A stretch of DNA of 64,000 nucleotides, taken from Rozella allomycis CSF55. Its lineage: Eukaryota > Rozellomycota. Location: assembly GCA_000442015.1 (NCBI GenBank), contig KE561047.1:240063-304062 (forward strand), in the 5' to 3' direction. Below are positions 45,301 through 57,964 of the stretch, piece after piece. Within the stretch, counting starts at the first letter, position 1. Every line of letters begins with the position of its first letter. A model generated the notes under the pieces. The model did no database searches. It was not told the DNA's origin and saw only the letters and a program-made list of their open reading frames with translations. A program made the translations under genes and the position numbers.

Positions 45301-48300
45301 AAATATCTTTCTGTGGCATATTCAAATCATCCACAAACACTATCAATCTTTTACCTGGATTATAAGTGTAAATCATTTATACCTAATATTAAATTAATGA
45401 ATCTTTCGTACCTGCTGTTGGGCCATAAGTATCCTTTGTTCTCTTTTCAACATTAGCTTCCAAATTCACTTGAACATCCATCGAACTAGTTCTACTGCTA
45501 AAATTCATATTCAACAAAATATTCTTTTCATCAGACAAATTTCTCAAATAATGCTGCACAGTAACAGTTTTGCAACATCCAACACCCCCAATAAACAATG
45601 CCGGCTTTTTATTAGAAACTGTCTTTTCTAACAACCAACAATGTCTCATAACATCCATCGTGGGCACTAGTATCTCATGCCACTTTAGACTCCTGTCATG
45701 CTTGTATTCTGGTACATAGGTATTCCAACTCTGCCATTTACATTCATTCACATCAAAATGGTAATCATAAATAGTTCTATCACCACCTGGTAACTCACCA
45801 ACTGTTATTGGTTGCGCCAATGTAGTAATTAGAGTCATTTCAGACAGTTTCTTTATAACATTATCAAATCTCTCCCTATCTTGTTCAATCAACACTCCAC
45901 CAATAGACCACACAATACACTCTATGAATACAGCTTCAATCATTTCTGGTGTGAAATTAACATTCACATTCAGAACACTCTCCAATAAATTACACAGTTG
46001 GAATATGTAGTTGCATGTTGATACATTCACTATTGTTTTAGGTGGTTTGCCTACAAACCCTTCAAACACTCCCTCTGTTATAAATTCAATAGCCATTGGA
46101 ACATATTTAACAAAATATTTAGATAATATTTCTCCTTCTGTTTTGTTTCCCCTTTGATTAATCCATTTCTGAAAGTATGGTTTATAGCCTAAATTCTTTG
46201 GATCCATATAAACCTTTTTGAGAAGTAAGATAAACAATTACCTATGTTAACATTTCAATCATTTCATTACCTATGTTAACACTTCAATCATTTCATTACC
46301 ATTCCACATCTACTAATCGTTGCAGGCGAGGCATACTGCAAATCACCAACCTCAAACAACAACGAAACATGCTTCTGCAATCTAATTCTCTCTCCATTTG
46401 GCAACGTCAATATCTTATTATCATCCATCACTGAATTCATATTCTCCACCCAAACAGCATCAACATCCCCATCAAACAAGATATACTTTCTTTCCTGTAT
46501 CGAATATTTAAATAATGATTACCTTTTTATCTGTTGGCTTGTTGCATTCTCTAAATATATTCGACAACAATCCATCAGTCCAGTCACGCGTATTTGGATC
46601 CAGTATGCCATACAATTCATGCACTGACACAGCCTTGGCATTCAATGTATACAACTTTGTTGCTAGCCCTAGTTTCGATTGTGCTTTGGCCAACGTCTCA
46701 ATCACTACACTCTTACCACCCTGTGTTGGCCCAACAACCTCATTATAACACACAAACATTCATACCATTGTTGTATGTCTAGTCATCATTGTCTCATACA
46801 ATTGAATAACCTTGTCAACCTGCTCTGGCACAATTATATAGTCTCCCTCTCTCAAACACTCTTCAACCGCATCATTAAAACTGGGATACCGGACTCTTGG
46901 ACAATCTAACCCTGGAAACAGATCAGAGATCAATCCAAGAAACAATGGAACATCGTCAAATATAAATTTAGGCAGATTCATATCTCTTAACGCTCTCATT
47001 AAAACAACATCTTCGTTTAAATCAGGTGAAGATCTTTTCAACTGGCCAGCCATCACAAGAACACTCTTCAAAGCTCTTAAACCGAAATCGTAGTGATGTT
47101 GTCGTGATAATTGTCCTTTTGCTAGTTTGTACAATACAACCATCTTTTTCGCTAGTAATTTGGCCATTGTAAAACCTTCAGAAAATAACATTATTTCACA
47201 AATCAATTCCAAGTCAGGCACAACCATAACAACAGGTCTGAACAAGGCTTTCAAATTATCTGGCAATTCAGTTCTCCCAGCATACCCAGGATTCTATTAA
47301 AGTTTCAAACCTCTATTTACCATTGTAATGTGAAGAGTAACTTTCTTATCAAGAGCAATTTCATTCCCTTCAAACTGAAACCTCTTCAATCCAAGAGACA
47401 GAGCATTTTGAATAGTTTTAACCTGCGCTTGAATAACAGACAAGACAGCCAATTCAATTCTATTAAATTCATCAAAACAACCCCAAGCACCCGTTTGACA
47501 AAGACCAGAAAATATTTTTCCCATTGCTTTAAAGTCTAATCCTTCACCACAGTTAGTAACAATACACAAACAGCCCATCGCTTTGGCTAAATCTTTAACA
47601 GTCTCTGTCTTTCCTGTTCCAGCAGGACCTAAAGTTTAGATTTAAAATGTGAATTACCAGCAGGAGAACCACCAAGTTTTAGAGAGATTGCCAGAGTTAA
47701 AGTCAAGTAGCATCTATCGGTTAAAGGAGTGATGACTAGTCTTCCATTTAAACCCATGTACTCATGACCATAATCAAATACTCCATTGCATTGCTTAACA
47801 AGGATATCATCAATATTTTTATCCCAATAGAATCTCAGTTGACTTGACCATTGAAAGTCTTGTGAATCAATAACACTGTCTCTAACAAATTTGTCAATAA
47901 TGTCTCTAGCATGAACATCAACAATAATCTGCGTATTAATTTTCCTTCTATCATTTGAATTCAAATCTGATCGCACTTGCACGACTAGGTCTTCCAATTG
48001 AGATTGTAACAATTTGCTGTATTTCTTCATTGCCAATTTATCGCCACTTTTTATTTTATCAAATGAATCTTCAACACCAAACGTCCACCACACTTGAGAC
48101 CCAGCTAAGCCAACCATTCCTTGGTATTTGTACAACCAATCTTTTCTATCCATTGTGACATAATAATAAATAGCTTCTTTATGAATTAATCTATTCGTTC
48201 TTTTCATTTCATTTTGAACGCTTGTCATCCATTCTTCAACTCTACCAACAGCTGGCACTGGCTGCACAAACTCTAACACTTCGCCTTCAGTTGATTGCAT

Positions 48301-51300
48301 TCCAACAACATTCTTTTCATTCCTACCAGTTCCAAACTGCAACTTTAAAACATTATCAAACATCTTTATTATATGTTCTTGAATACTTTTTGGATCATGA
48401 CTACCAAGAATACTCAACAATTCATCATCACTAATGAAAAAGAATCTTGGGAATGCATTTCTCTTGGATTCTAAATAATCACTTAAACTCTTTTGACAAC
48501 TTTCTAATTGTTCTGATAACTCTTGCAACACTTGCAGTCTATTATCTGAATTACATGCATCCAACACATTGTTATTCTTTGCAGTGTCACTCATTATCTT
48601 TTTAAATGATTTATCAATCTTGTCAAACTTTAATGCTTCTTCAGGTAATCTATTTAATACAAAATAACATTGTTACTGTTGTCTGATGTCTCCACTTCCA
48701 ATGAAAATACTTTCCAAGTACATCCACTTTCTTTGCACAACCATCCAAACATCTGTAACTTCTCCAATATGTGACAAAATCTTTTCCCATTTCTGAACAA
48801 TTGGCAAAAATGGAATCGCAAACTTTGATGCACTCATACTCTGCAAATTCATCGCATTATCATCCAACAGTGTTATAATCTCATCTATTGCCCCCAGAAT
48901 AAACCCTCTATCATCATTCCCTTTAATAACATTCAATTAACACTCTTACCTTTGGTATATTTAACAAGTGTAAATTTAATATTCTTCCAAGTAACTTCAA
49001 CTTCCTTTAGTCCATTCTCAATACTCAACTCTTTATTAGCAGCACCCACAATCTCTCCAATACTCTCTGAATGTTCATGCAAATTCATACTAAACAATTT
49101 CTCAAGCGTAAATGTTTCAGGATTCATATCAAACTGTTTACCTCTTCAACAAAAACAATTCAAATTACCTGTAATCTCCATCAACTTTTTCCAATGTCTT
49201 TCTCTCAATGCTTCATTCTTCAAATCAGAGTACAATGGAATAGAATCCTTAAAAGAATTAATGTTCGCTGCAACAATATTAAATGGTCCCATTTGTTTAA
49301 TCTCTTTTGGCAACTTTTTCAATCTCAACACAAATGTTTCAATCGTTTTATTCATTGATGAAATATCAATCAACGACCACAAAGACTTGCTCCATCCCAT
49401 AACAGCCTTTTTCACATCATTATAAAGCTCATAAATGCCACTCAACAAAATCATCTCATTTTCCAAATCATACAAATCAGAAAACGTTGAAACATCCAAA
49501 TTAAACAACTTTTCGGCTGAAACTAGATTCTCCCTTCTTTGTTGAAACTTTACAATCATTTCTTTCGCTGTACTCAACTGCGTAGTTCCCAAATCTAAAT
49601 CCTTGTCTTGCATCCTCGGCCCATGCTTTATAAAATCATCCAAAAATGTTTTAATCTCCATTTTCAATTCATTCACTTGTCTTATCGTCGCTTCAGTAAA
49701 CTTTTTCTTAATTGGTATCAACGATCGATCCAGCCCCTTGGCTTTCTCTGTCACTTCATTCCATCCCTCAACCAGTCCATTAGCTCTTTCCACTTGATCT
49801 TCTTCAACTTTGATATCATAGATAATCAACGTTCTATAACTCTCAATAATGTCTCTATATTTAATCTCCATTTCTTCTCCAATCTCCCTCACTTGGCTAA
49901 TCACACTCAATATAAACGTCAGCTGCTCCAACGTCTCTGGAGTCTTTGACAACTCTTCATGAAACTTTGCATACTTATCCTCCATGGCATTCAAATCTTG
50001 CAACACTGAATCGTTCAACAATTTCCCTATAGATGCGATCCACGATTGCGCCTCATTATATATTGCTGATTGCAAGGGTGAACTAATCACTTTGATAAAA
50101 TCAATCTTTTTAAATGTTATCTGCGTTTCAACATCCTTTGCCAACTTGAAATAAAACACCAACTTTTCATCATAAGAAATAAACGACGGCTTCTTTTGAG
50201 CAAACTTTTCCAAAGTGATTGTCTTGTCCACTTTCCACAATGGCCGGTATCTCCTCCATGAATCCAAATACTTTACAAGCCCATTAAACGTTCTAGTCAG
50301 CGCCTGATTAATCTGAACCATTATTGCAACTATATTAGCATTGGCCACAACATCCGAATAATAACTAAAAATAAATGGCTCCTCTTCATCAACTATCTTT
50401 TGTGGTGGTGTCAAGATACAAGTGCCATTCTGCCATCTAACAAACTTTTTCGTAGCTTCAACAACTGATCTAACAAATTTTATAGTCATCTTTTGAATAT
50501 CAATCATATTAGGCGACAAAACAATCTCTGGGGCACTTAAACTGGCACTCACTTTAAACAAGGGTTCATGTCTCATCTTCAACTTCTTCTTCACAACAAC
50601 ACTCCCTGCCTTTTTCATCAACGTTAAACTAAACATTGACGCCAATTGATACAAACTTGTTATCACCATTTGATTCAACGCTACAAATATCTTCTTCTCC
50701 CAATGTGCATAATAATTTCTCAGCTGCGGTGATCTCCCCGTATTAGTGTTCGCTACCATGCTCTCCATTTTAATCATCAACGGGGTTATACTCGTATACT
50801 TTTGCACCAACCCATCAACAATCACATTCTTACTCTTATTCATACTCTCAAAAAATTCCTATTCATCAAACATCAAATATCTTACTTGCGCATCCATTAA
50901 TTCTTCATCTTTCAATGATGGCTCCTTCAATAATGTAGCCTTGGCTATTGAATCAACGGCATGCGCTATATTCGTAGCATTCTTATGCACTTGGTTAACC
51001 AACGCAGCAAACTTGCTGATTTCTTGATTTGCCCGCTGCAAAAAGTCTGTAATGCCAAGTGAATTCCAATTTAATCTAGTCAACCCTGGCTTTAACACTC
51101 TTTTCAACCCCTGGATCTGTTCAACAAGCAGCTTCTTTTCTGCCGAATCCAACATGTTCAATTGCTCATTATAACTTTTCAACATCATAGAAAGTTGCTC
51201 AACATACGAATGATACTTTTCTTCTTGCAGTGCTATATTCAAAGCTGACGATGGAATAGTGAAGTTCATTCTATCTAAATACTTTGCTTCTCTCACAATA

Positions 51301-53627
51301 TCCTTCAATTCCGGTTTATAATTCACAACAAATATTTCTTCTTTGCTTCCATCAACTGCCTCTTTGGCTAATATAAACGCCTTCAAATATCCCAGCGAAT
51401 TGCTCTCCACGTGATCACACCACTGTCTATAAAGTTGATCTTCATATTCCTTCATAGATTTAGCCACAGTCAAATACTTAGCAGTCACTTGCTTTCCCAT
51501 ATCAGAATCCAACATTTCTATCTAATTCAAATCATTAAAAAATACCTTTCATAGATTGGAATCGCAATATAGTCTTTTTGATCCTCTGAAACAATGATCT
51601 TGACCATGATATACTTCCAGCAATCTTGGGCTCATTCTTGTTCACTGGTGGATCATCCCTGCGTGATTATGAAAATTCATAAATTACTTTGACTTTACAA
51701 ATATTTCATTAATTATATCAATCTCTTTGCTATACTGCTCCAAAATATCATTAAACTTTTGCAACAGTTGCTTGTTGATTGATTCGCGTGATTTAATATT
51801 TTTAATGTTCAATAACAAATCAAAGGCACCTTCAGCCGAACGAAGCTTTTTAAATGATGCATCAATAAATTGTTTAGCCATGTCTTCAATCTGCAAAATT
51901 TGTTCTCTAAACTTTGTCATCACAATATCCCATTGCGGTTGATGCTTTTTGTTAAACAAATCAAATGTTATTGATTCAATTGGTATTATCAATCCTTCAA
52001 TTCTCTTAATCACTTCATCAATCTGCTGTGGGTCACCTGTAACCGCCTTCAACTCTGGTCCAAATATACTATAAAATTGTTCCATAACTTCCACAACCTC
52101 AAACAAATCAGCACATCTTTGGGTCATATAATTGGTTTGCTCAAACAACTTTCTTCTATCAAATTCCCATCTTTGATCTCTTCCAGATTGCTCAATTTTA
52201 TCTCTAACTTCAAAATACGTTCTACTCCATGCTTCCAATAAATTCTTTGCATCACTTATTGTTTTCTTGGCCTTTTTGGTTGGCTCCCTTAAAATTTCAC
52301 GAACATTCACTATCCCCATAACTTTATTGGATATTTCCCACGCAATTCTCACCATCAATGGGACCATCCTTTCATCTCGGTTGTAATGACGTGACAAAAT
52401 CCAAACCATCTTGATTGCATTCATAAGAGATGGCAAGGAATCCTTTCTTTAATTTTGGATGTTTAAATTACCTGCACTCCCTGCAATGAACCTGTAATAA
52501 TAGATTTAAAATGTCTCTCCAAAGTACCCAAGAATTTTGTATTATCTCGTGCTTCAGTATACAACTTTTGTAATTCAGCAAGCTGTGTAGTCAAAGGACC
52601 GTGATGGACTGTCTCTGCTTGTTGCACAATATGAATAATAGACTTTGCAACAGGCAAGCTTAATTGCTCATATAACGTCGATAAGTTGCCATTTCTTTCC
52701 CTCCAGTAGTCAATTTCTGCTATTGGACCCTATTTATTATTAAAAAATCTTTTACATGTCCCTGTGGAACCTTCTTTGTTTCCTTGTCCAGAATACTGGC
52801 AATGATCTTAACCCATTCGTCTGCAACTTTATCCAACTCTTCCAATTTAGCGTTATCTTTTAATATAGCATCCTGATGACTAATATCAATGTTTGGTATT
52901 CTTATTCGAACATCTCCAGCTACTTGCTGCACAGTATGCCCGATTTGAGTTGCAAACTTATTCAAAGCTTTAGTCAATAAAAAATTTAATAATTACTAAG
53001 GCGAACTTCGTTTCGAAAATTATCATGTTCCCCGGTTCCAATATTGTTCAACATGGGCAAATACACTTCATTGATCATTTGTTCCAAGGTCACAAGTAAC
53101 TGTCCGTTCATAGAACCAATGTCAAATTCTCCAGGTAAAATATTGTTGGCATCTATTGAAAACACGGTGACATTTGTTACCTTCCATGTTGGCAGGGACA
53201 GGTATAGGCACACCGTCTCTTGCAATACGAACAAAATACATTGACAAACACTCAGAAATGATCTTTGGAAACTTTTTAGCACATACACGCAATTTCTATA
53301 TTTAACACCCATGCTATTTACTCCAGAATCAATGTAGAACAAAACAGCATTTACATTATTGCGTCCCTCTAAAAAGTCATACAGAAGCCATGAACTTTCA
53401 AAGTTTTTTTCTTTAAGCATCTCATCAAATAAAGCAAAACATTTTTCTTTATCTTCAGCATAAAATAATGGTGAAACTCGCAATTTTTCTTTTATCCAAT
53501 GATGCCTCATGTCGGCGCTAGGTGGCACTCCAGAAAGTGCTTCATTAGCATTTCCAGGAGTTTCATGTTTTAAAATTCCAGCGTCTGGCGGAGGCTCAGT
53601 GGTAATTGGGCGTTCAATATCAGCCAT
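39315..53627 (-). CDS. DNAH10: Axonemal inner-arm dynein heavy chain, DNAH10 (I1 beta) type, apparently complete
   Basis: About 4,500 codons in roughly twenty exons. The tail starts [14 protein letters not shown] and includes the segment ending at 48673 that reads [14 protein letters not shown], then SGDIRQQLPEE, which favours DNAH10 over other types. The linker ([19 protein letters not shown]) precedes the AAA ring. P-loops are [19 protein letters not shown] (AAA1, near 47,600), GPTQGGKS (AAA2, near 46,720), GGVGCCKT (AAA3, near 45,580) and GVAGSGKQ (AAA4, near 44,480). The stalk coiled coil lies at about 42,800-43,800, and the C-terminus ends [12 protein letters not shown]. It forms the two-headed I1/f dynein that regulates flagellar bending. 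Single introns are 27-30 nt; three composite introns are 57, 57 and 86 nt. Confidence 0.93.
43996..44052 (-). other. Composite intron made of two back-to-back GT-AG units (29 + 28 nt)
   Basis: Removing all 57 nt restores [16 protein letters not shown] in the DNAH10 frame. Read on the minus strand, the intron splits at an internal AG|GT into 44052-44024 (29 nt, starts GTAAAGATTA, ends TTAATCTAG) and 44023-43996 (28 nt, starts GTAAATTAAT, ends AATAAAAG). Each unit alone has the size and ends of a normal intron here. Confidence 0.75.
45355..45411 (-). other. Composite intron made of two back-to-back GT-AG units (29 + 28 nt)
   Basis: Removing 57 nt restores [21 protein letters not shown]. On the minus strand the internal AG|GT gives 45411-45383 (29 nt, starts GTACGAAAGA, ends AATATTAG) and 45382-45355 (28 nt, starts GTATAAATGA, ends ATAATCCAG). 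The two units do not resemble each other in sequence, so they are not a recent duplication. Confidence 0.75.
46214..46299 (-). other. Composite intron made of three back-to-back GT-AG units (29 + 29 + 28 nt), two of them duplicates
   Basis: Removing 86 nt restores [20 protein letters not shown]. On the minus strand the units are 46299-46271 (29 nt), 46270-46242 (29 nt) and 46241-46214 (28 nt). The first two are identical except for one base and both run from GTAATGAAAT to TTAACATAG. The third starts GTAATTGTTT and ends TCAAAAAG. Confidence 0.78.
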
Positions 53628-53737
53628 TACTTTGTTTTGACAAGGGTCTCATCTTAATTAAACACCAAATAATTTATCGATACAATGTTTTATTAACTTT
53701 ATTATCAATTATATTGCTTTCAAAGACAATTGAACGT

Positions 53738-54936
53738 TTAGCACCCAGGACACACATGAAGGACATCATGGATGTAAACGTCACAATCCATGCAAAATGT
53801 TTTAAGACATTTAGGACATTTTAACATAGAATTTAGAGGTAATTCGCTGTCACAAGATGTGCAGCAATATATTTCGGAAGCACTTTCACTCGTGATTGTT
53901 TCAAACTGTGGGATCGGAAACAAATGGTGATTTGATCGTGCTAAATGAGGAGCGGATATTAAAGTCAGACCACAAACGGGACATTCCATCGGTAACATAC
54001 AAACTTTTGAGCTACAAGTGGGACATATGAATCCTCCGGAATAAATCGTGGAATGGCTTTATGTTGTATAGTTTAAGATTTTACCATGAACATAAAGAGT
54101 GATCCTGGCTAGATAGCTGCAAAGGAAATCCCATTTGTAGTAGAGATGCCTTTTTAACAACAGTTGTTGGAGGTGGAATAATCATTGACATGAATATATC
54201 TTTAAGGTGATGCTCATCTACACATACATGAAATTCACCTTTGAAAAACATATATAATCAATACCATTAGTTTCTTTAGCTAAAGTCTTGCATATTTTGA
54301 GTTCAGCGGACATGCTGATATATGAGGATCTAATCTGACTTGATTTCATAAGTGGCAAAATATCAAAAATATCAGAGGGATCGGTTGAAGTCAAAGAACT
54401 GTAAACAAGGACTATTTCTTTTGAACCTTGACTTCCAATAATACTATCAACATTTAGTATATCGGTTACTTAAGTGACTTGGTGGCAAGATCTAATGCAT
54501 TGAAAATAGACATCTCGCCAAAAGGTTCTGGAAAGTCAGATATTTCTTTCATTAACTTTTCTGGTGTTCCGGTCATTTCCACTATTTTTTTAGCGACGCC
54601 ATCTCTCATAATAATTATACCTAATTGACTAATTGGATTTTGATCAAAAAATTCGGTAACGAAATTCTGTAGCGCAGATTTTAGACAAGAAAATCTGGAT
54701 GGAATAAAATCCTTTTCCATCAGGGAGTATGACAAATCAACACATATATACAAAAACCTAATCAATCCTCTTTGAATACTTTGAGTCTGTCTTTTTTTCA
54801 GCCGTAAATGTCTTTGAAGTTCTAAATTCGCAATGGCGCTTTTCAAGCTGCCCTTTTCATCTTCTTTTAAGGCGTCCCAGGATCTCTTGTAACTTTCTTC
54901 CCATGAGTAATTTGTGCTGTCCTCATTTGTTAACAT
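53738..54936 (-). CDS. SSL1: TFIIH core subunit SSL1/p44 (GTF2H2)
   Basis: SSL1/p44 is the VWA-domain subunit of TFIIH that stimulates the XPD helicase in transcription and nucleotide excision repair. The N-terminus has YSWEESYKRSWDALKEDEKG, then the VWA block IRFLYICVDLSYSLMEKDF and PISQLGIIIMRDGVAKKI. The C-terminus has the zinc regions: CSCHSTIYSGGFICPTC, LPMECPVCGLTLISAPHLAR, and a C4-type domain (CCTSC, CPKCLKTFCMDCDVYIHD) ending HVCPGC. Introns of 26-28 nt near 54,465, 54,250 and 54,075 join in frame; the last completes the cysteine codon of CSCHS. The protein is complete. Confidence 0.93.
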
Positions 54937-54962
54937 GAAAAATTCGAAAATAGAATTTGAAT

Positions 54963-55181
54963 TTATTGTAAGCCCTTGATGGCATCATTTTGTGTTTTTG
55001 GTTCACAATCTAATTCAGGAATATAAGTTTTATTACATATGGCTGCTAGAACTGAATATTGATAAATGAACCCTAATAGAAATCCTGAAGTGCCGGATAC
55101 AAGCCAATCAAATAATCTTGGGTTTCTATATTGCCACGCTACAAACGAAGGAAGCTTAAAGGGTGAAGTGATTTTTATCAT
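54963..55181 (-). CDS. Small single-helix membrane protein, unknown
   Basis: From the ATG at 55181 the frame gives 72 residues (MIKITSPFKLPSFVAWQYRN) with one hydrophobic helix (WLVSGTSGFLLGFIYQYSVL). A polar tail with PELDCEPKTQ follows. Size and basic N-terminus would suit a mitochondrial inner-membrane subunit or assembly factor, but I recognise no family. The frame also stays open upstream to 55262 through a (GAAAT)4 microsatellite (55205-55224), which is more likely 5' untranslated sequence. A G7 run lies at 55244-55250. Confidence 0.45.
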   Translation of the reverse strand: MIKITSPFKLPSFVAWQYRNPRLFDWLVSGTSGFLLGFIYQYSVLAAICNKTYIPELDCEPKTQNDAIKGLQ

Positions 55182-55370
55182 ATCCTCAATCCTGTGGCTT
55201 TGATGAAATGAAATGAAATGAAATTTATTTAACGAGGTTACGAGGGGGGGTACCGATAACATCGATTTTGAAGCCTAACAATTGATTAAATTCGAATTTG
55301 ACGACATTCAAATGCACTAAATAACTATTATCTATACTAAATAATGAATAATGAAAATTATATGAGCCAT

Positions 55371-57964
55371 TTATTGCCAAAGTTGTTTGACCCATTGAAT
55401 GCCTTCATCTGCCTTCACGGAAACAGCATTTATTTCGGTTTGTGTTCTTTTGGAACGCCAAAGATGATTCCATAGACTAAGCCAATTGCATAGCTGTGTC
55501 GACGTGGTAAATTCTTCTTGTAGAAAACCACCTACATTGGAATTCATTATCTTATTATAGAACGCTTTATCTTGAAGAAGTTTAAATAGCAAATTTGCGA
55601 CGATTCCAGGACTATTAGGAGGTACCAAGAATCCATTCTTTTGGTCGACAACTTGCCAAGGGATGCCTCCAATTTTAGTAGTTATCTAATTGAATTTTGT
55701 AATAAATTCTACTATAGGAATTTTTTTCATTATGGCTTCCGAAACCTTTATTTCAAAACCCTCGCGAATTGATAATTGAAGAGCAGCAAAAGCACCTCGT
55801 AATATAGTGTTTAAAAGCTGGTCCGATGGAGGTAATCTCGCTATAATTATATCGTGTCTGTATTTAAATAAAGTCGTATCATTTTGAATCATGTTAAGGG
55901 CTTGCTCATAAACCAAAGATCCATCTTTTAGGGCGAACTAGAATCTTTACCTGGATCGTCAATTGATCCATGACCACATACCACCAATTGAGGTTCATGA
56001 CCGTTTTTGGCGTCAATGTGGTCGCTATCCAACATGCTCCTTAATATTTTGTATGAATTAATAACATCAGGAATTCCTAAGAAACTGAATAACATAAAGG
56101 AACTATACCTTTGGAAGGGTCGAATCGACTTATTTGGACTATGTNCTTAATATTTTGTATGCATTAATAACATCAGGAATTCCTAAGAAACTGAATAACT
56201 TAAAGGAACTATACCTTTGGAAGGGTCGAATCGACTTATTTGGACTATGTATGGTCTTGAAATGTCCAACTTCGGCATATTCTGCTCACCGCAAATTCTC
56301 CTAAACATGTGAAGATAGTACTCAATGTCCCTATTTGATAGAGTCTTATTTAATCCATCCAAAGGATCAGTTCTACGCACCATAAATTAAGAATTTACGT
56401 TGCAGGCATAAAATATACCTTAGATTTGTCAATTTCAGATGGCACAAATGAATTGACGGGGTGACTAATAAAAGCGTCACATTTCTCGATCTTGCCTTTG
56501 AACAAATAATCCCAGACATCTTTTTGTGATGAATTTAACGATAACAAGTCTGTTCGAATCTCAATGTGCGAACGATAAATCAAAACGCATTCCGAGTTAA
56601 CTTCCTTTATAAAAGGAATTAGTCCCACGACTTTACAGATCGAAGAACATTCTTACCTTGTGGATCGTCAAGAACTATTATGTCTGCAAGTTTGAAAACA
56701 CTTGACTGCCAATACCTTTCAGCGTTAAATCTAGACCATTTCTCATACAGATCTTTTTCATCAATTGTCAAACGTTCAGTGCTAACACCTGTAGTTGACA
56801 ACATAAATTTAGTCCTTACCCTGTAACACATTATGTATTTTTCTTTTTGTGACCTGAAAAACAGCAGGATTAGGTCTAACGACGTACCATTGAATATTCA
56901 ATTGGAACAATTTGCTTAGCCGAATTAAGGCGTGTCGCATCAATGCGACACCACCTCCTTGAGGGGTGGAGCTAATGAACGATACATATATATTTGGTTT
57001 TAGATTTGAAAAAATAGATACTTGTTTTAGCAAATTCTTCCATAAATACTCTGAACAAATTTTCTCATAATCATGTAGGTTAACTAAGCGAATGGCATTA
57101 CAATCTACTTCAACTCTGTTTTTAAATCCGATAGAAAGTCTTGGAATGGAGACGTTAGGTCCGAAGAGTCCAATAGCTTTGCGAACAGCCGAATCTGCTC
57201 GTTCATCCGTTGTAACACCTACATTTATAATAATATAAATTTAAATACCAGATGTATCAAATTCACATGGAAGTATGTCTAGTTCTAGCCACAGCCTAGA
57301 CATGAATGATTGCAAGACGTCTATTTTAATTTTGGCGCCAGACGGTGTTGAAATTGTCGTTGTAAAACAGTTTTTACATACACTCACTGCAATAATCTTA
57401 TTTTTCTTTTCTTTCTGATATTTAATCAACCAGTTAAGTAAGTAATTTTCTAATTGAAAACCTAGATTAGACATTATTCCTTTACGTTACTGATTTTATC
57501 TAACGTTTTTCTTACAATTGAGTCATCATTAGCCAAAAATGCGTGAGAATGATGTAAAGTGTCATTCCACGATATTTGGTATTCAGGTTCCCACGAAACA
57601 CCTCTGATCATTGGACTGCTTGAGCCTGAAAGAGAACAACTGTCTCCGCACTTTATTTTTCTCATATCATCTGTTTCCATATTGAAATATATTTTTTCGC
57701 AAAGTGTTTCCAAAATGTAACTCCCATCGTGTATTGCAACACAAAAACGACCAATCCAATGATTCTGACATAGTTCATAACCGGATTTCTCGTAAGAATC
57801 ATTGCATGAGATGTCTTGGTTTCCGTGATTTGTAAATAAATTATTTTTTGAACATCTATTTCCACATGAACAAAACGCTACTTATCTGGCTCGATTTCCA
57901 CCTCAATGCCTACAAATACTGACGGGAAAAGGCATGGTGCTTCAAATTGCTTCGTTTTTGACAT
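55371..57964 (-). CDS. Fungal trehalose phosphorylase (GT4 family, clock-controlled gene 9 type)
   Basis: A retaining GT4 enzyme that reversibly phosphorolyses trehalose; such proteins are also called trehalose synthase or CCG-9 in fungi. The N-terminal domain includes NHWIGRFCVAIHDGSYILE. The core shows FISSTPQGGGVALMRHALIR, then AFISHPVNSFVPSE, the sugar-nucleotide-type region YIVQISRFDPSKG, and the GT-B block FAALQLSIREGFEIKVSEA followed by PIITTKIGGIPWQV. Introns are 26-32 nt. The exon carrying PDVINAYKILRSML is interrupted by one N (56145) flanked by duplicate 105-nt copies; collapsing them gives an intact frame. I start at MSKTKQFEAPC. Confidence 0.85.
56040..56250. repeat. False tandem duplication around an unresolved base (assembly join)
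   Basis: Bases 56040-56144 and 56146-56250 are the same 105-nt sequence with two differences (tatgaatt/tatgcatt and aacataa/aacttaa), and the single N at 56145 separates them. The unit starts in an exon of the trehalose phosphorylase and ends in the next one. Keeping both copies destroys the gene; keeping one restores it. Confidence 0.85.

Noticed and set aside
50859-50861. In-frame TAG in DNAH10
   Set aside because: It is the last base triplet of a normal 27-nt intron (GTAAGATATT...GAATAG) whose removal keeps frame.
55205-55224. (GAAAT)4 microsatellite as part of a longer coding start
   Set aside because: The upstream in-frame codons are low-complexity, and an ATG right after the repeat gives a more typical small membrane protein.
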